Shown here piece by piece: positions 34,391 to 44,115 of a stretch of DNA of 64,000 nt. Source of the DNA: Desulfovibrio sp. (GTDB taxonomy: Bacteria; Desulfobacterota; Desulfovibrionia; Desulfovibrionales; Desulfovibrionaceae). The stretch is from NCBI RefSeq assembly GCF_034006445.1, contig NZ_JAVESS010000014.1, positions 1 through 64,000 on the forward strand. Direction: 5' to 3'. The position numbers were made by a program, and so were the translations under genes. The first letter of the stretch is position 1. Each line of letters opens with the position of its first letter. The notes beneath the pieces are model-generated. The model ran no database searches, had not been told where the DNA came from, and saw nothing but the letters and a program-made list of their open reading frames with translations.

Positions 34391-37300
34391 ATGCAGCAAG
34401 ACTCTGCTCCAGCTCCCGGCACTCCGCCAGACAAGGCCCATGCGCCAGACAGCGCCGTTCTTGAGGACGGACTGCTTGTGGCGTCGCCTCCAGGCATCAC
34501 GCTTTCCTGTTCCAACTCAGAAAATCCGGCAGAGTCCGGCACGTCTTCCGAACAGGTGTGCGCCAAGACGCTGATGCGGCATTGCCTTGACTGGCTCAAG
34601 CTTGTGGAAAACCCCGGGCCTGTCATGCTCTGCCTGCACTGGAACGAATCCGCCGTCTCTTCGGCTCTGGCCCAGTCTTTGAGCCTTGCCCTGGAAGGGC
34701 TGCAAAATTTGTGGCGGCTCGGGCCTGTACGCCTGCAATTTGAATCTTTTCAGCCCGCGCACCTCAGGGAATGCGAAAGACTGCTGCGCGCGGCGCTCGG
34801 CACGGACACTGCAACACAAAACGCCTACCCGTGCATGATCGGCAGCGCCCCGCAGACAGACACCATGGGCGTGAGCATGCCGCAATGCCCTGACTACTTC
34901 GCTTCCGACGCGGATTGCGCCCTGGGTGATGAACAGTCCATGCGCCCGCAGTCAGGGCGGGTGCCCACCATCCTTTTGCTGGACTTTCAGGCAGATGAGC
35001 CTCTCACGGTACAGTGCCAGCCGCTTCTCCTGAGCCTGCCTGCGCCCACGCCTCCGTGCTGCGACACGCTCAGATGCCGCAAAAACCCCCAGCAACAAAA
35101 GTTTGAGCCGCACCATTCCGGCACAACGCCTGCGCTCTGGCAGCCCGGCGGTCTCACCTCCGGCGCTGGCCTGAGTTCTGTTGCCAGCCCCGCCGGAACC
35201 TCGGAAAACGATGGACTGCCGGAAGAGCTTATTCTGGACGGCGTGCGCTACGCGAACCTGCCCCAGGACGGCCTGATGTGGCGCATGGGGGGCACCAATC
35301 CGCTTTGGCGGCAAGAACTGCTGGCCCTGCCGCACAATCCCGACGCCGCCGACCTGGCCCGCCTCGAAGGACGCGGCGTCTGGCTTTCGCCGCAAGTCGA
35401 GGCCCCGCCCCTTGCCGTCATGTGCTGCGGTCTTGGTTCCGTATGGCCCGGCATGGGCCGCGAACTGTACGACAATTTTCCTGTGGCGCGCGCCGCCATG
35501 GACCGCATCGCTGCTGTGGCCGACTGGGATGTGCTCGGCCTTATGGATGAAAAGGATATTGAAAAAGTCAGCCTCACGCGCTGGCAGTCTCCCTACCTCT
35601 TCATGCTCGAGTTTGCGCAGTGGAGCGTCCTTTCCTCCCTCGGCCTGCGGCCCACGCTGTTCTGCGGGCACAGCCTGGGCGAGTTGATCGCCCTGTGCCT
35701 CAGCGGCTTCTACGACCCGGAAGTGGCCTGGTACATAATCGACACCCGCGCCGTGCATATGGCCGATCTGGAGTCCGCCGCCACGCGCGAGACCGGCATG
35801 ATGGCCGTTCACGCCAGCGCCGGGATCATTGACGAAACACGCGCCACATGGCCTGCTCTCTATGTTTCCAACTACAACAGCCCCCAGCAGTTCATCCTGA
35901 GCGGGCCGCGCGAAGTGCTGGTGGAAGCCCGCAAAAGCCTGCGCAAGCGGCGCATACCGGCCATCATGCTCAACGTGAGCCTGGCCTTCCACCACCCAAG
36001 CATGCGCATGCTGCGCGACCTTGCGCTGCGCCGCCTCAATGCGCTTGAAATGCACGCGCCGCTCCACCCCACCATGAGCTGCATCACCACGAATTTTTAC
36101 CCTCACGACCAGCCGTCCATCTGCCGTCATATCGCGGATCTGGATGAAAATTCCGTTCGCTGGACCGAATGCGTACGCGCGGCATGGCGCAGGGACGGCA
36201 TACGCCACTTTCTGGAACTGGGCCCGCAGGACACCCTTTGCGGTCTGGCCAAGGACAACGAACCTCAGGCTTTCTGCCTGTCCGCCGGACGCAAGGGCAA
36301 GGAAGTGGAAGGCATGCGCCAGACGTGCGCGCGCCTGTACGCGCTCGGACATTTGAGCAAAAAAGCCATCAACACCCGCATGGCCGACATACGCCAGGGC
36401 AAGGACGCCGTCGTGGCCGCGCATATGCCGTTGCCCTACTGCGGCCTTGTTCCCGTGGATTCGCCGGACTGCGGCCCCGACTGCGGCTCAGGCAGCGGCC
36501 CAGGCTGCCCCACGGCAGCGCCGGAAGCTGCGGCGACACCTGCGGCGACACCTGCACCGGTGACGGCATCGGTGACGGCACCGGCGACTGCCCCGATGAA
36601 TGCGCCGATGAATACGGCAGCTCCCGCCACGGCCCCCACGCCTGAAGGCGCGCCCGCAGCCCCCCTTTCCGCCGACTCCGCCCACGCCACCGACTCCGTA
36701 TCGTCAGCAGCGGCCCTGCGCGTGGTGCTGGACGTGCTGGCCCGCGCCAGCGGCCGTCCGGTGGAAGACATGCGGCCCGATCTGGACCTGCGTTACGACC
36801 TGGCCCTGCGTTCCAGCCGTTTTCCGCTCATCATTCAGGAAGTGGAAAAGGCCCTGGATATCACCGTCAATTTTGAAGACCTGTTGCAAGTGTCCACAGT
36901 GGGCGATCTTGCACGTATTCTTGGTGCGTCCGGTCTTGGTGCAGTGAAGAACTCCGATACGTCCGAGGCTGTCCGTAAGGCCGGGGTTCGTCAGAAGGCG
37001 CTTGTGCGGGCCTGCGCCCCGCTGTGCCGCTTCACCCCGCTGCAACGGATTACGCAGGCTGAAAGCGGAGAAAAAGCCCAAAATTCCAGCCAGGTTCCCA
37101 AGGCACTGCCGCTGGATCCCTGCGGCCAGGGCCTGCCCATCCGCCGGGGGGACATTCTGGCCCTGCTGTTTTTCGAGCCAGCCCTGCTGCCCTCTCTCAT
37201 GAACGGTCTCGCGCCTCTGGGCTGTGTGCTGGCCGTGCCGCGCGGACAGGTTGCGGCATGCGCGCCTCTGACCAAGGCTGGCGCGCGCATTGTGCCGCTC

Positions 37301-38863
37301 AACCTTGACGCGCGCGTTCCACGGGATGCCTCCGATGCCCAGACCATGGCGGAGGAAGTTGCCACCGCCCTGACAAGTCTGGTAAAAAACGAAGGCAGGG
37401 TAGACGGGCTGATCTTTGCGCCTGGTGGCCATTACGACAGTGAAGAACACGATGCCGCCCCGCTCCTTTCACCCGCTTCTTTCGCCGCCGTCGGCATGCC
37501 CAAGCTGCTGGCTGCGGCCATGCGGGTAACCCAGATACACGGCCTGCGTTACGCATGCCTGTGCAGTCTGCTGCAACCCACGCAGGAAAACCTGTACTGC
37601 GACAGCCCGCTGGAAAAACGCTTTGATGAACTCGGGCAAGAAACCGGCGTGGGCACCCGGTCCATACGCCTGCTGGAAAAGAGCCTGCGCGCCGGACTCA
37701 ATGACTGGGGCGACATGATGGCCCGCGAACTTCTGCGGGGCACCTCACGCCACGTGTTATGGGTGCGGCCCACAACACTGCCCGGTTTTTCCGCATCCGG
37801 CGCGGGCCTCCGATCTACTTCCGCCGCTGCCCACGGGCATGCGGGCAGGAACGAAGGCCTGCCGCAGGGGCTTGTTATTCAGGAAAGGCCGCGCCTGTAT
37901 CCCCTGGTTTTCCCCGATCCACAGCCGCCCTACCGGGCCACATCCACTCTTTTTCAGGGCTGCTGCCACTATTCGCGCTTTGCCGACACGGATCTCGCCC
38001 TGCACGGCGGCCAGCCCGACAACGTCATGGGCGACACGCCCTGGTTGCCGACGAGCCGTGCTCTGGCGGCCCTGCTGGAAGCATCCAGCCAGTGGCTGCC
38101 CTGGCTGACGGTCACCGGCTTTTTGGACCTGCGCTTTTATGATCCCCCTTTGCTGCCGCCGGGCATTACCCGTGAATGCCGGGCCACTGTGGAGGCGGAA
38201 CCCTGGCTCATGCAGGACGGCGTCATGGCGCGCATGTGCCGGAATACTCTGGACGTAAGGGAGCTCACGCCCAACGGCAGGCACCTTGAGCGCTACACGC
38301 CGGTGGCTACGGGCATGACCCTGCTGGCCGCCGCCAACGGGCAGGTGCCGCCCATGTGGGCGCATGGTGAAGACGCACCCGCGGGCTCAATACAACACAC
38401 AGTAAATACTGATGTTTTTTACAACGCCATGGGGTTTGGACACCCCTGGCGCATGTTGCGCGACTTTACCGTTCTGCCCAACCACAAGTACGCAGCGAGG
38501 TTGGAGCATTGTCATACAGCCATTGCCCCCGATGGCAATAAAGGCTATACTGACATCCTCAATGTGGTGGAAGGAATGGTGCAGTCCGCCTGGTTGGCCA
38601 TTGCCCGGGGTACCGGCAAAGCCGACATGGACGCAGGGGCGGTTGCCGACGCCATGGGGCGCTGGCGCTTGCATGCGGCGGGATTCATCCGCTTTGTCAG
38701 CGAAAGGGGCAAGGGACCATGGTACATAATGCTGCGCCGTTCCTGGTCAGACCCCGCCCTGTTGCGTTTTGACGGTCAGGCCGCCGACGAAAAGGGCCGC
38801 ATCTTTCTCACTATCCACCATCTTGAATTTAACCGGCGGGACACCGGGGCCGCCGCGCTTTAG
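34391..38863 (+). CDS. AT-ACP-KR-DH polyketide-synthase-like protein lacking a ketosynthase
   Basis: The 1490-residue protein has an unrecognised N-terminal region (1-330, low complexity in part). An acyltransferase domain follows at about 336-640, with GHSLGE (Ser428) and FHHPSM (His534/535). After an Ala/Pro/Thr linker comes a carrier domain at about 775-845 (DLALRSSRF; Ser808 aligns with the phosphopantetheine serine, but the preceding residue is Arg instead of Asp). A degenerate ketoreductase-like Rossmann domain (about 915-1160) and a C-terminal double-hotdog dehydratase-like domain (about 1180-1490, LHGGQ...WLPTSRALAALLEAS and FYNAMGFGHPWRML) complete it. No ketosynthase is seen here or nearby. 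The ribosome site is weak, so the exact start is uncertain. It heads an operon with export genes. Confidence 0.75.
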   Translation: MQQDSAPAPGTPPDKAHAPDSAVLEDGLLVASPPGITLSCSNSENPAESGTSSEQVCAKTLMRHCLDWLKLVENPGPVMLCLHWNESAVSSALAQSLSLALEGLQNLWRLGPVRLQFESFQPAHLRECERLLRAALGTDTATQNAYPCMIGSAPQTDTMGVSMPQCPDYFASDADCALGDEQSMRPQSGRVPTILLLDFQADEPLTVQCQPLLLSLPAPTPPCCDTLRCRKNPQQQKFEPHHSGTTPALWQPGGLTSGAGLSSVASPAGTSENDGLPEELILDGVRYANLPQDGLMWRMGGTNPLWRQELLALPHNPDAADLARLEGRGVWLSPQVEAPPLAVMCCGLGSVWPGMGRELYDNFPVARAAMDRIAAVADWDVLGLMDEKDIEKVSLTRWQSPYLFMLEFAQWSVLSSLGLRPTLFCGHSLGELIALCLSGFYDPEVAWYIIDTRAVHMADLESAATRETGMMAVHASAGIIDETRATWPALYVSNYNSPQQFILSGPREVLVEARKSLRKRRIPAIMLNVSLAFHHPSMRMLRDLALRRLNALEMHAPLHPTMSCITTNFYPHDQPSICRHIADLDENSVRWTECVRAAWRRDGIRHFLELGPQDTLCGLAKDNEPQAFCLSAGRKGKEVEGMRQTCARLYALGHLSKKAINTRMADIRQGKDAVVAAHMPLPYCGLVPVDSPDCGPDCGSGSGPGCPTAAPEAAATPAATPAPVTASVTAPATAPMNAPMNTAAPATAPTPEGAPAAPLSADSAHATDSVSSAAALRVVLDVLARASGRPVEDMRPDLDLRYDLALRSSRFPLIIQEVEKALDITVNFEDLLQVSTVGDLARILGASGLGAVKNSDTSEAVRKAGVRQKALVRACAPLCRFTPLQRITQAESGEKAQNSSQVPKALPLDPCGQGLPIRRGDILALLFFEPALLPSLMNGLAPLGCVLAVPRGQVAACAPLTKAGARIVPLNLDARVPRDASDAQTMAEEVATALTSLVKNEGRVDGLIFAPGGHYDSEEHDAAPLLSPASFAAVGMPKLLAAAMRVTQIHGLRYACLCSLLQPTQENLYCDSPLEKRFDELGQETGVGTRSIRLLEKSLRAGLNDWGDMMARELLRGTSRHVLWVRPTTLPGFSASGAGLRSTSAAAHGHAGRNEGLPQGLVIQERPRLYPLVFPDPQPPYRATSTLFQGCCHYSRFADTDLALHGGQPDNVMGDTPWLPTSRALAALLEASSQWLPWLTVTGFLDLRFYDPPLLPPGITRECRATVEAEPWLMQDGVMARMCRNTLDVRELTPNGRHLERYTPVATGMTLLAAANGQVPPMWAHGEDAPAGSIQHTVNTDVFYNAMGFGHPWRMLRDFTVLPNHKYAARLEHCHTAIAPDGNKGYTDILNVVEGMVQSAWLAIARGTGKADMDAGAVADAMGRWRLHAAGFIRFVSERGKGPWYIMLRRSWSDPALLRFDGQAADEKGRIFLTIHHLEFNRRDTGAAAL

Positions 38864-38929
38864 CGCGTCTCCGCCACAGCAATAGCGAATATACCAACGC
38901 GCCGAGCGCGAGACTGCAAAGGGTGCCTG

Positions 38930-40393
38930 ATGCCGCATATTATACGTACTCTCTCAGCGCGTGCATATCTGCCGCTGCTGCTCGTCATGACCTTGTTTTT
39001 TTCCGCGTGCGCCTCCAACAAGGCCGGGCTCAAGTCCCCGGAACTGCCCGCCAAGCACTGGCTGGAAGAAGCGCCCGGCGTGCCTGTGGAAAACAAGGCA
39101 AAACTTGAGGCCGCAGTGCCCAATCTTTACGATCCCAGCAAGGTTTTCACCTTTGAAGACTGTGTCTTCCTGACCATCCAGCAGTCGCCACTGCTGGTCA
39201 ACAGCGCTGTGAACCTGGAAATCAAGCGGGTGGCCCTTACCGACGCCGTGTGGAAGTATCTGCCAGAACCCCGCATGACCATGCAGGTCAGCAACAACCT
39301 CACCCGCAACAACCTGGACAACAAGGAGACCCCCGGAGACTACGGGCGCACGAAGCTTTCCGTGGGTTTCTATGCGGCGTTCCCCAATCCTGTGGCCACC
39401 TATTTTGAACATCAGGTGCAGAAGGCCATGGTCAACCTGGCCATTTCCACGCACCGCAAGGCCGTGGGCGAAGCCATCTACAAGATTGCCCAGGCCTACC
39501 TGCAACTGCAGGCGCAGAAAAAAATCGTAAAGGTGCAGAAAGACCTGCTGCCCATCGGCAAGGAACTGATCGCCTACTGGCAGCAGGTGGAAGCCGTGGA
39601 CGGCCGTCAGGGCGTTTCCCTCAATCTGGCCATGCAGCACCAGCGCGAGCTGGAGCTGATGGTGGAACAGACCAAGATGAAGGAAACCATGCAGCTTACC
39701 CAGCTGAAAATTCTCGCGGGCGTGGAGCCACAGCAAAGGCTGGACGTGGACACCGCCAACGCGGACGACATCCTCAAGGGCTTCAACGGGCGCGGCCTCA
39801 AGTGGGACGACCGCTGGAACACCACCGAAGACGATCTGCTGCTGCGCGGCCAGATCAAACTGGGTGATTACAATATCATGGTCGCCTGGGCCCAGTATAT
39901 TCCCAGCATGAGCATCAGCGTCAACAGCTACCCGCCTCCAGGACAGTACCAGCCCCCCAGCGGCAGTGAGGACACCTTTCTGCATCTGAACTTCGACTTC
40001 CCCCTGCTGGACTGGGGCCGCCGCTACCGTGGCGTGCAGACCGCCCGCATGGTGAAGGCCCAGTCCTTCCACGAAATGGCCCGCAAGCGCACGGACTATT
40101 CCAACAAATGGCTGCAGTCCGAACAGAACGTTGCCCTGGCCGAAACCGAGCTCAAACTCGCGCGCACCCGCTTTGACACGGCGACCATGCAATACAAGGA
40201 AGCCCACATTTCCTTCAACGAAGGCATTGCTGATCTTCCCGCCGTGGCCGACAGGCAGGAAGCCATGGTGCAGGCCCAGATCGCCTTTATCCGGGCAGAA
40301 CTTGCCTGTGAACTGGCCCAGCTTGAATGGATGTACCTCGCCACCTCGCTTCAGGAACGTTTCCTCGGCCTGCCCGCCAAGGAGGTGCTGTAA
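38930..40393 (+). CDS. TolC-family outer-membrane lipoprotein
   Basis: The 487-residue protein has a lipoprotein signal (ARAYLPLLLVMTLFFSAC, cysteine 25) and two halves of long alpha-helical repeats typical of outer-membrane efflux proteins (FTFEDCVFLTIQQSPLLVNSAVNLEIKR and LAETELKLARTRFDTATMQYKEA). AAGGG precedes the ATG. It follows the polyketide-type gene by 66 bp and its TAA shares one base with the next ATG. It should form the outer-membrane channel of the export system. Confidence 0.82.
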   Translation: MPHIIRTLSARAYLPLLLVMTLFFSACASNKAGLKSPELPAKHWLEEAPGVPVENKAKLEAAVPNLYDPSKVFTFEDCVFLTIQQSPLLVNSAVNLEIKRVALTDAVWKYLPEPRMTMQVSNNLTRNNLDNKETPGDYGRTKLSVGFYAAFPNPVATYFEHQVQKAMVNLAISTHRKAVGEAIYKIAQAYLQLQAQKKIVKVQKDLLPIGKELIAYWQQVEAVDGRQGVSLNLAMQHQRELELMVEQTKMKETMQLTQLKILAGVEPQQRLDVDTANADDILKGFNGRGLKWDDRWNTTEDDLLLRGQIKLGDYNIMVAWAQYIPSMSISVNSYPPPGQYQPPSGSEDTFLHLNFDFPLLDWGRRYRGVQTARMVKAQSFHEMARKRTDYSNKWLQSEQNVALAETELKLARTRFDTATMQYKEAHISFNEGIADLPAVADRQEAMVQAQIAFIRAELACELAQLEWMYLATSLQERFLGLPAKEVL

Positions 40394-41391
40394 TGGCGCG
40401 TTTTTCCCGCACCAGCCCCGCAGGGGCAGCCCGTTCACCCCGCACGAGCGTGCTGGGCCTCCCACTGGCCCTCGCACTGTCCCTCGCGCCCCTTATGCTC
40501 TTCCTGACTCTCGCTGCGTCGGCCTTTGCAGCGGACGCCCCGAGAGCAGAAGCCCCGAAATCCGGCGGGACCATTCTTACAGGCAAGGTGATGACCACGG
40601 TCATCCGCGCCATTCCCATGCCGTTTAACTCTGTGGTGGATACCGTGCTGGTCAAGCCCGGCGATGCCGTTGAAGAAGGCGCGCCCCTCATGCGCTACCA
40701 TCTGCATGAAGATGCGGAACGCGCCGTGCAGCGCGAAGTCATGCAAGGCGCCAGCACAGAGGGCCTCAAAAGCCAGGTGCTGGATCTTGAGCGCCGACTG
40801 GCGGAAACCATTGCCCAGCGCAACAAGGCGCGCCAGCTTGCGGCCTCGGGCCTTGGCTCGCGGCAGGCGTCGGGCCGTCTTGAAGAGGACGTGGCCTCCC
40901 TGCAAAAGCGCATCGAACTCACCCGCATCACCATTAACAAGGCCGAGAACAGCTTTGCTGTACGCCTCAAGGAATTGAGCAGCTACTACGGACAGGAAAT
41001 CAAGGAAGGGGAAATTCTGCCCGATACCCTGACCCTGACCTCGCCCCTCAAGGGCTATGTATTGTCCCTGGACGCCACGCTCAACTCCGGCACCCTGCTT
41101 TCCGCCGGCAGCGCTCCCATCAAGGTGGGGCAGCTTAATCCCGTGCTTATCCAGGTGCCGGTGTATGAAGCCGAGGTCAGCGGCATTTCCGAAGGCGACA
41201 AAGTTGCCGTGGAAATTCCCTCTCTCGGCAACAAGGCATTTACGGGCAAGGTAACCGAAATATCTTGGGTTTCCAGTGACATGAACGTTGCCAATCCCTC
41301 GTATTACACTGTGGAAATCACCGTGCCCAACCCGGATTTGGAGCTCAAGCCCGGCTTCAAGGCTGTTGTGCGTTTCGGGGGCAGCAGGTAA
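40393..41391 (+). CDS. HlyD/MFP-type periplasmic adaptor
   Basis: The 332-residue protein has an N-terminal signal or anchor (LALALSLAPLMLFLTLAASAFA), a split lipoyl domain (FNSVVDTVLVKPGDAVEEGAPLMRY and PLKGYVLSLDATLNSGTLL), a coiled-coil hairpin (about 100-190) and a beta-barrel (VYEAEVSGISEGDKVAVEI). An AGGAGG site lies just upstream inside the previous gene. No ABC or RND pump is encoded beside it; the following gene is a flippase. Confidence 0.85.
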   Translation: MARFSRTSPAGAARSPRTSVLGLPLALALSLAPLMLFLTLAASAFAADAPRAEAPKSGGTILTGKVMTTVIRAIPMPFNSVVDTVLVKPGDAVEEGAPLMRYHLHEDAERAVQREVMQGASTEGLKSQVLDLERRLAETIAQRNKARQLAASGLGSRQASGRLEEDVASLQKRIELTRITINKAENSFAVRLKELSSYYGQEIKEGEILPDTLTLTSPLKGYVLSLDATLNSGTLLSAGSAPIKVGQLNPVLIQVPVYEAEVSGISEGDKVAVEIPSLGNKAFTGKVTEISWVSSDMNVANPSYYTVEITVPNPDLELKPGFKAVVRFGGSR

Positions 41392-41400
41392 AGCCCCCAC

Positions 41401-42840
41401 ATGAAGCTCAAGAGCATTCCCCGCAGGCTCGGCTACATTCTGGGCGCGCAATGGACGCGCGACCTGGCATGGACGGCCTTTACCATTTTGCTGGCCCGCC
41501 GCAGCCCCGACATCATGGGGCAAGTGGTTCTGGCCCTTACTTTTGGCTATCTGGTAAAAACCATTGCCGACGTTGGCCTCAATGATTTTCTGCTGTCCAC
41601 CTTTGCCCGACGCGAAGGCCGCCCCCGCGCCCTGCTGGGCGAAGTAACCTGGCTCAAACTCACAGTGCTGGTGCTGGCCCTGGCCGTCACCTGGCTTGTC
41701 ACCGGCTGGCAGAACTACAGCCCGGAACTGCGCCTTATCGTGCTGTGCATCGCCGCCGGGCTTGGCCTTGACGGCGTCAGCGACTCTTTTTTTGCGCTGT
41801 GCCAGGCCCGTGGCCGTCAGGATGTGGAAATGCGCATCCGCGTGCCTTCGGCGCTCATCGGCATCGGCTTCGGCATCACCTGCGTGGTCATGGGCGCGCC
41901 GCCCATCGTCATCGCGCTGTACAAGCCCATTGAATCCATCCTGTGCATCGTGTTCGCTCTTGCCGCCCTGGGCCGCAACCCCCTTGCGGGCGTGGGCCGT
42001 GAGGGCATGCTGGATCTTGCCCGCCAGATGAAGCACGGCCTCATCTTCACCTGCATGGCGGCCTGCGCCATGTTCTACAACAAGATCAACGTCATTTTTC
42101 TCAAGCAGTACGGCGGCAACGCCGATGTGGGCGGCTACGGCGTGGCCTGGGAAACCGTAGAGGGCCTGTCGGTTCTGGTGTCCAGCGCCCTGCTCGGCAA
42201 GGTCATCTTTCCGCTGCTGGCCAAGTTCTGGCAGCAGGACAAAGACGCCTTCCGTCAGCTTGCCGGACAGACGGCCCGCTCCCTGTGGGCGGCATCCCTG
42301 CCCGTCATCTTTCTTATCTGTGTGGAAAGCGACAGGTTTTTGCCCCTCGTTTACGGCCCCAGCTATGAAAGCGCGGTTCGCGCCCAACAACTGCTTACCC
42401 CCTGTCTGGCCACGGCCTTTCTGCACAATCTCGCCGCCTATGCCATGATCGGTATGCGCCGCCACCGCCTGCTGCTGCTCTTCTATGTCAGCGGGCTTTT
42501 GCTCAACATTGTCTGCTGTCTGACGCTTATCCCGGCCAATCCTTTGGATGGCGCGGCCCTTTCCCTGACCATTACCAAGGTATGGGTCGCCATCCTCACT
42601 GTAGGCTTTTTCCAGTGGACAACCCGGCCCATGAGCCCTGGGCAATGGCTGCTCATGCTGGGCACCGCAGCCTCAAGCGTGGCCCTTTGGTGGGGCGTCG
42701 GCACAGTCGCTCCGCGCGAGCTTGCAGAAGCTGCGGGCCTCATCCCCCTGCTGGCCCTGTTCTGGCGGTGGCGGCCCCCGGCGCCCTTTGAAAAACCCAC
42801 GGACGAACCACCGCAGGCCGAAACCACGGGCACGCCGTAA
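41401..42840 (+). CDS. Wzx/MOP-superfamily flippase
   Basis: The 479-residue polytopic protein has 12-14 hydrophobic helices and the layout of polysaccharide or lipid-linked oligosaccharide flippases, for example RSPDIMGQVVLALTFGYLVKTIADVGLNDFLLS near the N-terminus and YGPSYESAVRAQQLLTP between later helices. It starts 9 bp after the adaptor stop. It should flip a lipid-linked product across the inner membrane, fitting the glycosyltransferases of the divergent arm. Confidence 0.85.
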   Translation: MKLKSIPRRLGYILGAQWTRDLAWTAFTILLARRSPDIMGQVVLALTFGYLVKTIADVGLNDFLLSTFARREGRPRALLGEVTWLKLTVLVLALAVTWLVTGWQNYSPELRLIVLCIAAGLGLDGVSDSFFALCQARGRQDVEMRIRVPSALIGIGFGITCVVMGAPPIVIALYKPIESILCIVFALAALGRNPLAGVGREGMLDLARQMKHGLIFTCMAACAMFYNKINVIFLKQYGGNADVGGYGVAWETVEGLSVLVSSALLGKVIFPLLAKFWQQDKDAFRQLAGQTARSLWAASLPVIFLICVESDRFLPLVYGPSYESAVRAQQLLTPCLATAFLHNLAAYAMIGMRRHRLLLLFYVSGLLLNIVCCLTLIPANPLDGAALSLTITKVWVAILTVGFFQWTTRPMSPGQWLLMLGTAASSVALWWGVGTVAPRELAEAAGLIPLLALFWRWRPPAPFEKPTDEPPQAETTGTP

Positions 42841-43081
42841 GTCAACCCGCCAGAGCAGTGTACCGTAAAAAAAGGCATGCGCAGGGCTGCAGGAGCGTGA
42901 CGCGCACCGCACGCTGCGCCACACCGGCACAACCGCTTTGGCAGTGGGCACTGCATCTGCCATTCGCCTCGCGCACCCAGGCAAAATGCTTAAATTTTTC
43001 GGGCAGCCAGGGCATTTTTTATCCGCAATCCCCCGCCTTGCATTGACGTGAGCCTCCGGCAGCGCGTACCCTGTAATTAGG

Positions 43082-43095
43082 CTCTTGCGCAAGAG
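43082..43095. promoter_or_regulatory. Perfect 14-bp palindrome upstream of the ferredoxin gene
   Basis: CTCTTGCGCAAGAG lies 22 bp before the ATG at 43117. A TTGACG at about 43043 is upstream, but no well-spaced -10 box is visible. The position suits an operator for a dimeric repressor. Confidence 0.45.
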
Positions 43096-43116
43096 TTAGA
43101 AACTTCAGGTGATTTC

Positions 43117-44115
43117 ATGCCAAGTGATCATTTTCTACAACGCAGAAAACTTCTCAAGGGGCTGACCTCCGCTGGCGCTGCCGCCAGCCTGGCGCTGGCC
43201 GGGCCCAGGCCCAGCCAAGGCATGTCTTTGCGCTTGTCTTCCGACGGCGTTGACTGCTGCACCGTCATTGATGTGGACAAATGCACAGGCTGCGGGGCCT
43301 GCGTTGCAGCCTGCCGTGCCCGCAACCTTCCGCACCTGCCCGTGCCCAAGCAACCCATCCCCCAACCTGTGCCCTCCTGGGTTCCCATCAGCGACTGGTC
43401 AACGCGCCAGCACATAAACAACCGTCTGACGCCCTACAACTGGATATATATCCAGTCCTGCACCCTGCCCTCGGCTAACGGCGTTCACCGGGTTTTCATG
43501 CCCCGCCGATGCCTGCATTGCCTGAACCCGCAATGCGTGAGCCTGTGCCCTTCCGGCGCGGCCCGCCAAAGTCCTCAAGGTGCTGCCTACATTGATGAAA
43601 ACATCTGTTTTGGCGACGGCCCCTGCCAGAGGGCCTGTCCCTGGCTGATTCCCCAGCGACAGTCAGGGGTCGGGCCGTACCTCAACTTTGCTCCCCGCTA
43701 TAAGGGCTACGGCCTGATTTTCAAGTGCGACTTCTGCCATGAACTGCTGGCCCAGGGCCAGCCCCCTGCCTGTGTTGCCGCCTGTCCTGCCGGAGCCCAG
43801 AGCTTTGGCATCAGGGACGCGATGGTTGCCCACGCGCAGGAAATGGCCGAACAAAAAAAGGGCGAGCTTTTCGGGCTCAGGGAAAACGGCGGCACCAATA
43901 CCATTTACGTTTCGACCATCCCCTTCCGTGATATCGAGGCCGCCATGCTGCAACAGGAACAGGTGAGCTTTGGCAGACCCAGCCTGCGCCCGGCCGGGGC
44001 CAGCATGGAAAAAGAAAACAGCCTTGTGGATATTGTACTGGCAGCACCTTTGGCGGGAGCGGCCCTGGCTTCGTTGCGGCTTTTGCGCGACAGAGCGAAG
44101 GGGCGAAAGTCATGA
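43117..44115 (+). CDS. Tat-exported ferredoxin-type iron-sulfur protein (HybA/FdnH-like)
   Basis: The 332-residue protein has a twin-arginine signal (QRRKLLKGLTSAGAAASLALAG) and four cysteine groups: CTGCGACVAACRARN, CLHCLNPQCVSLCP, CFGDGPCQRACPW and CDFCHELL...CVAACPAG. This suits up to four iron-sulfur clusters. A hydrophobic C-terminal helix (DIVLAAPLAGAALASLRLL) can anchor it to the membrane. It overlaps the next gene by four bases. No molybdopterin or hydrogenase catalytic subunit is adjacent. Confidence 0.85.
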   Translation: MPSDHFLQRRKLLKGLTSAGAAASLALAGPRPSQGMSLRLSSDGVDCCTVIDVDKCTGCGACVAACRARNLPHLPVPKQPIPQPVPSWVPISDWSTRQHINNRLTPYNWIYIQSCTLPSANGVHRVFMPRRCLHCLNPQCVSLCPSGAARQSPQGAAYIDENICFGDGPCQRACPWLIPQRQSGVGPYLNFAPRYKGYGLIFKCDFCHELLAQGQPPACVAACPAGAQSFGIRDAMVAHAQEMAEQKKGELFGLRENGGTNTIYVSTIPFRDIEAAMLQQEQVSFGRPSLRPAGASMEKENSLVDIVLAAPLAGAALASLRLLRDRAKGRKS

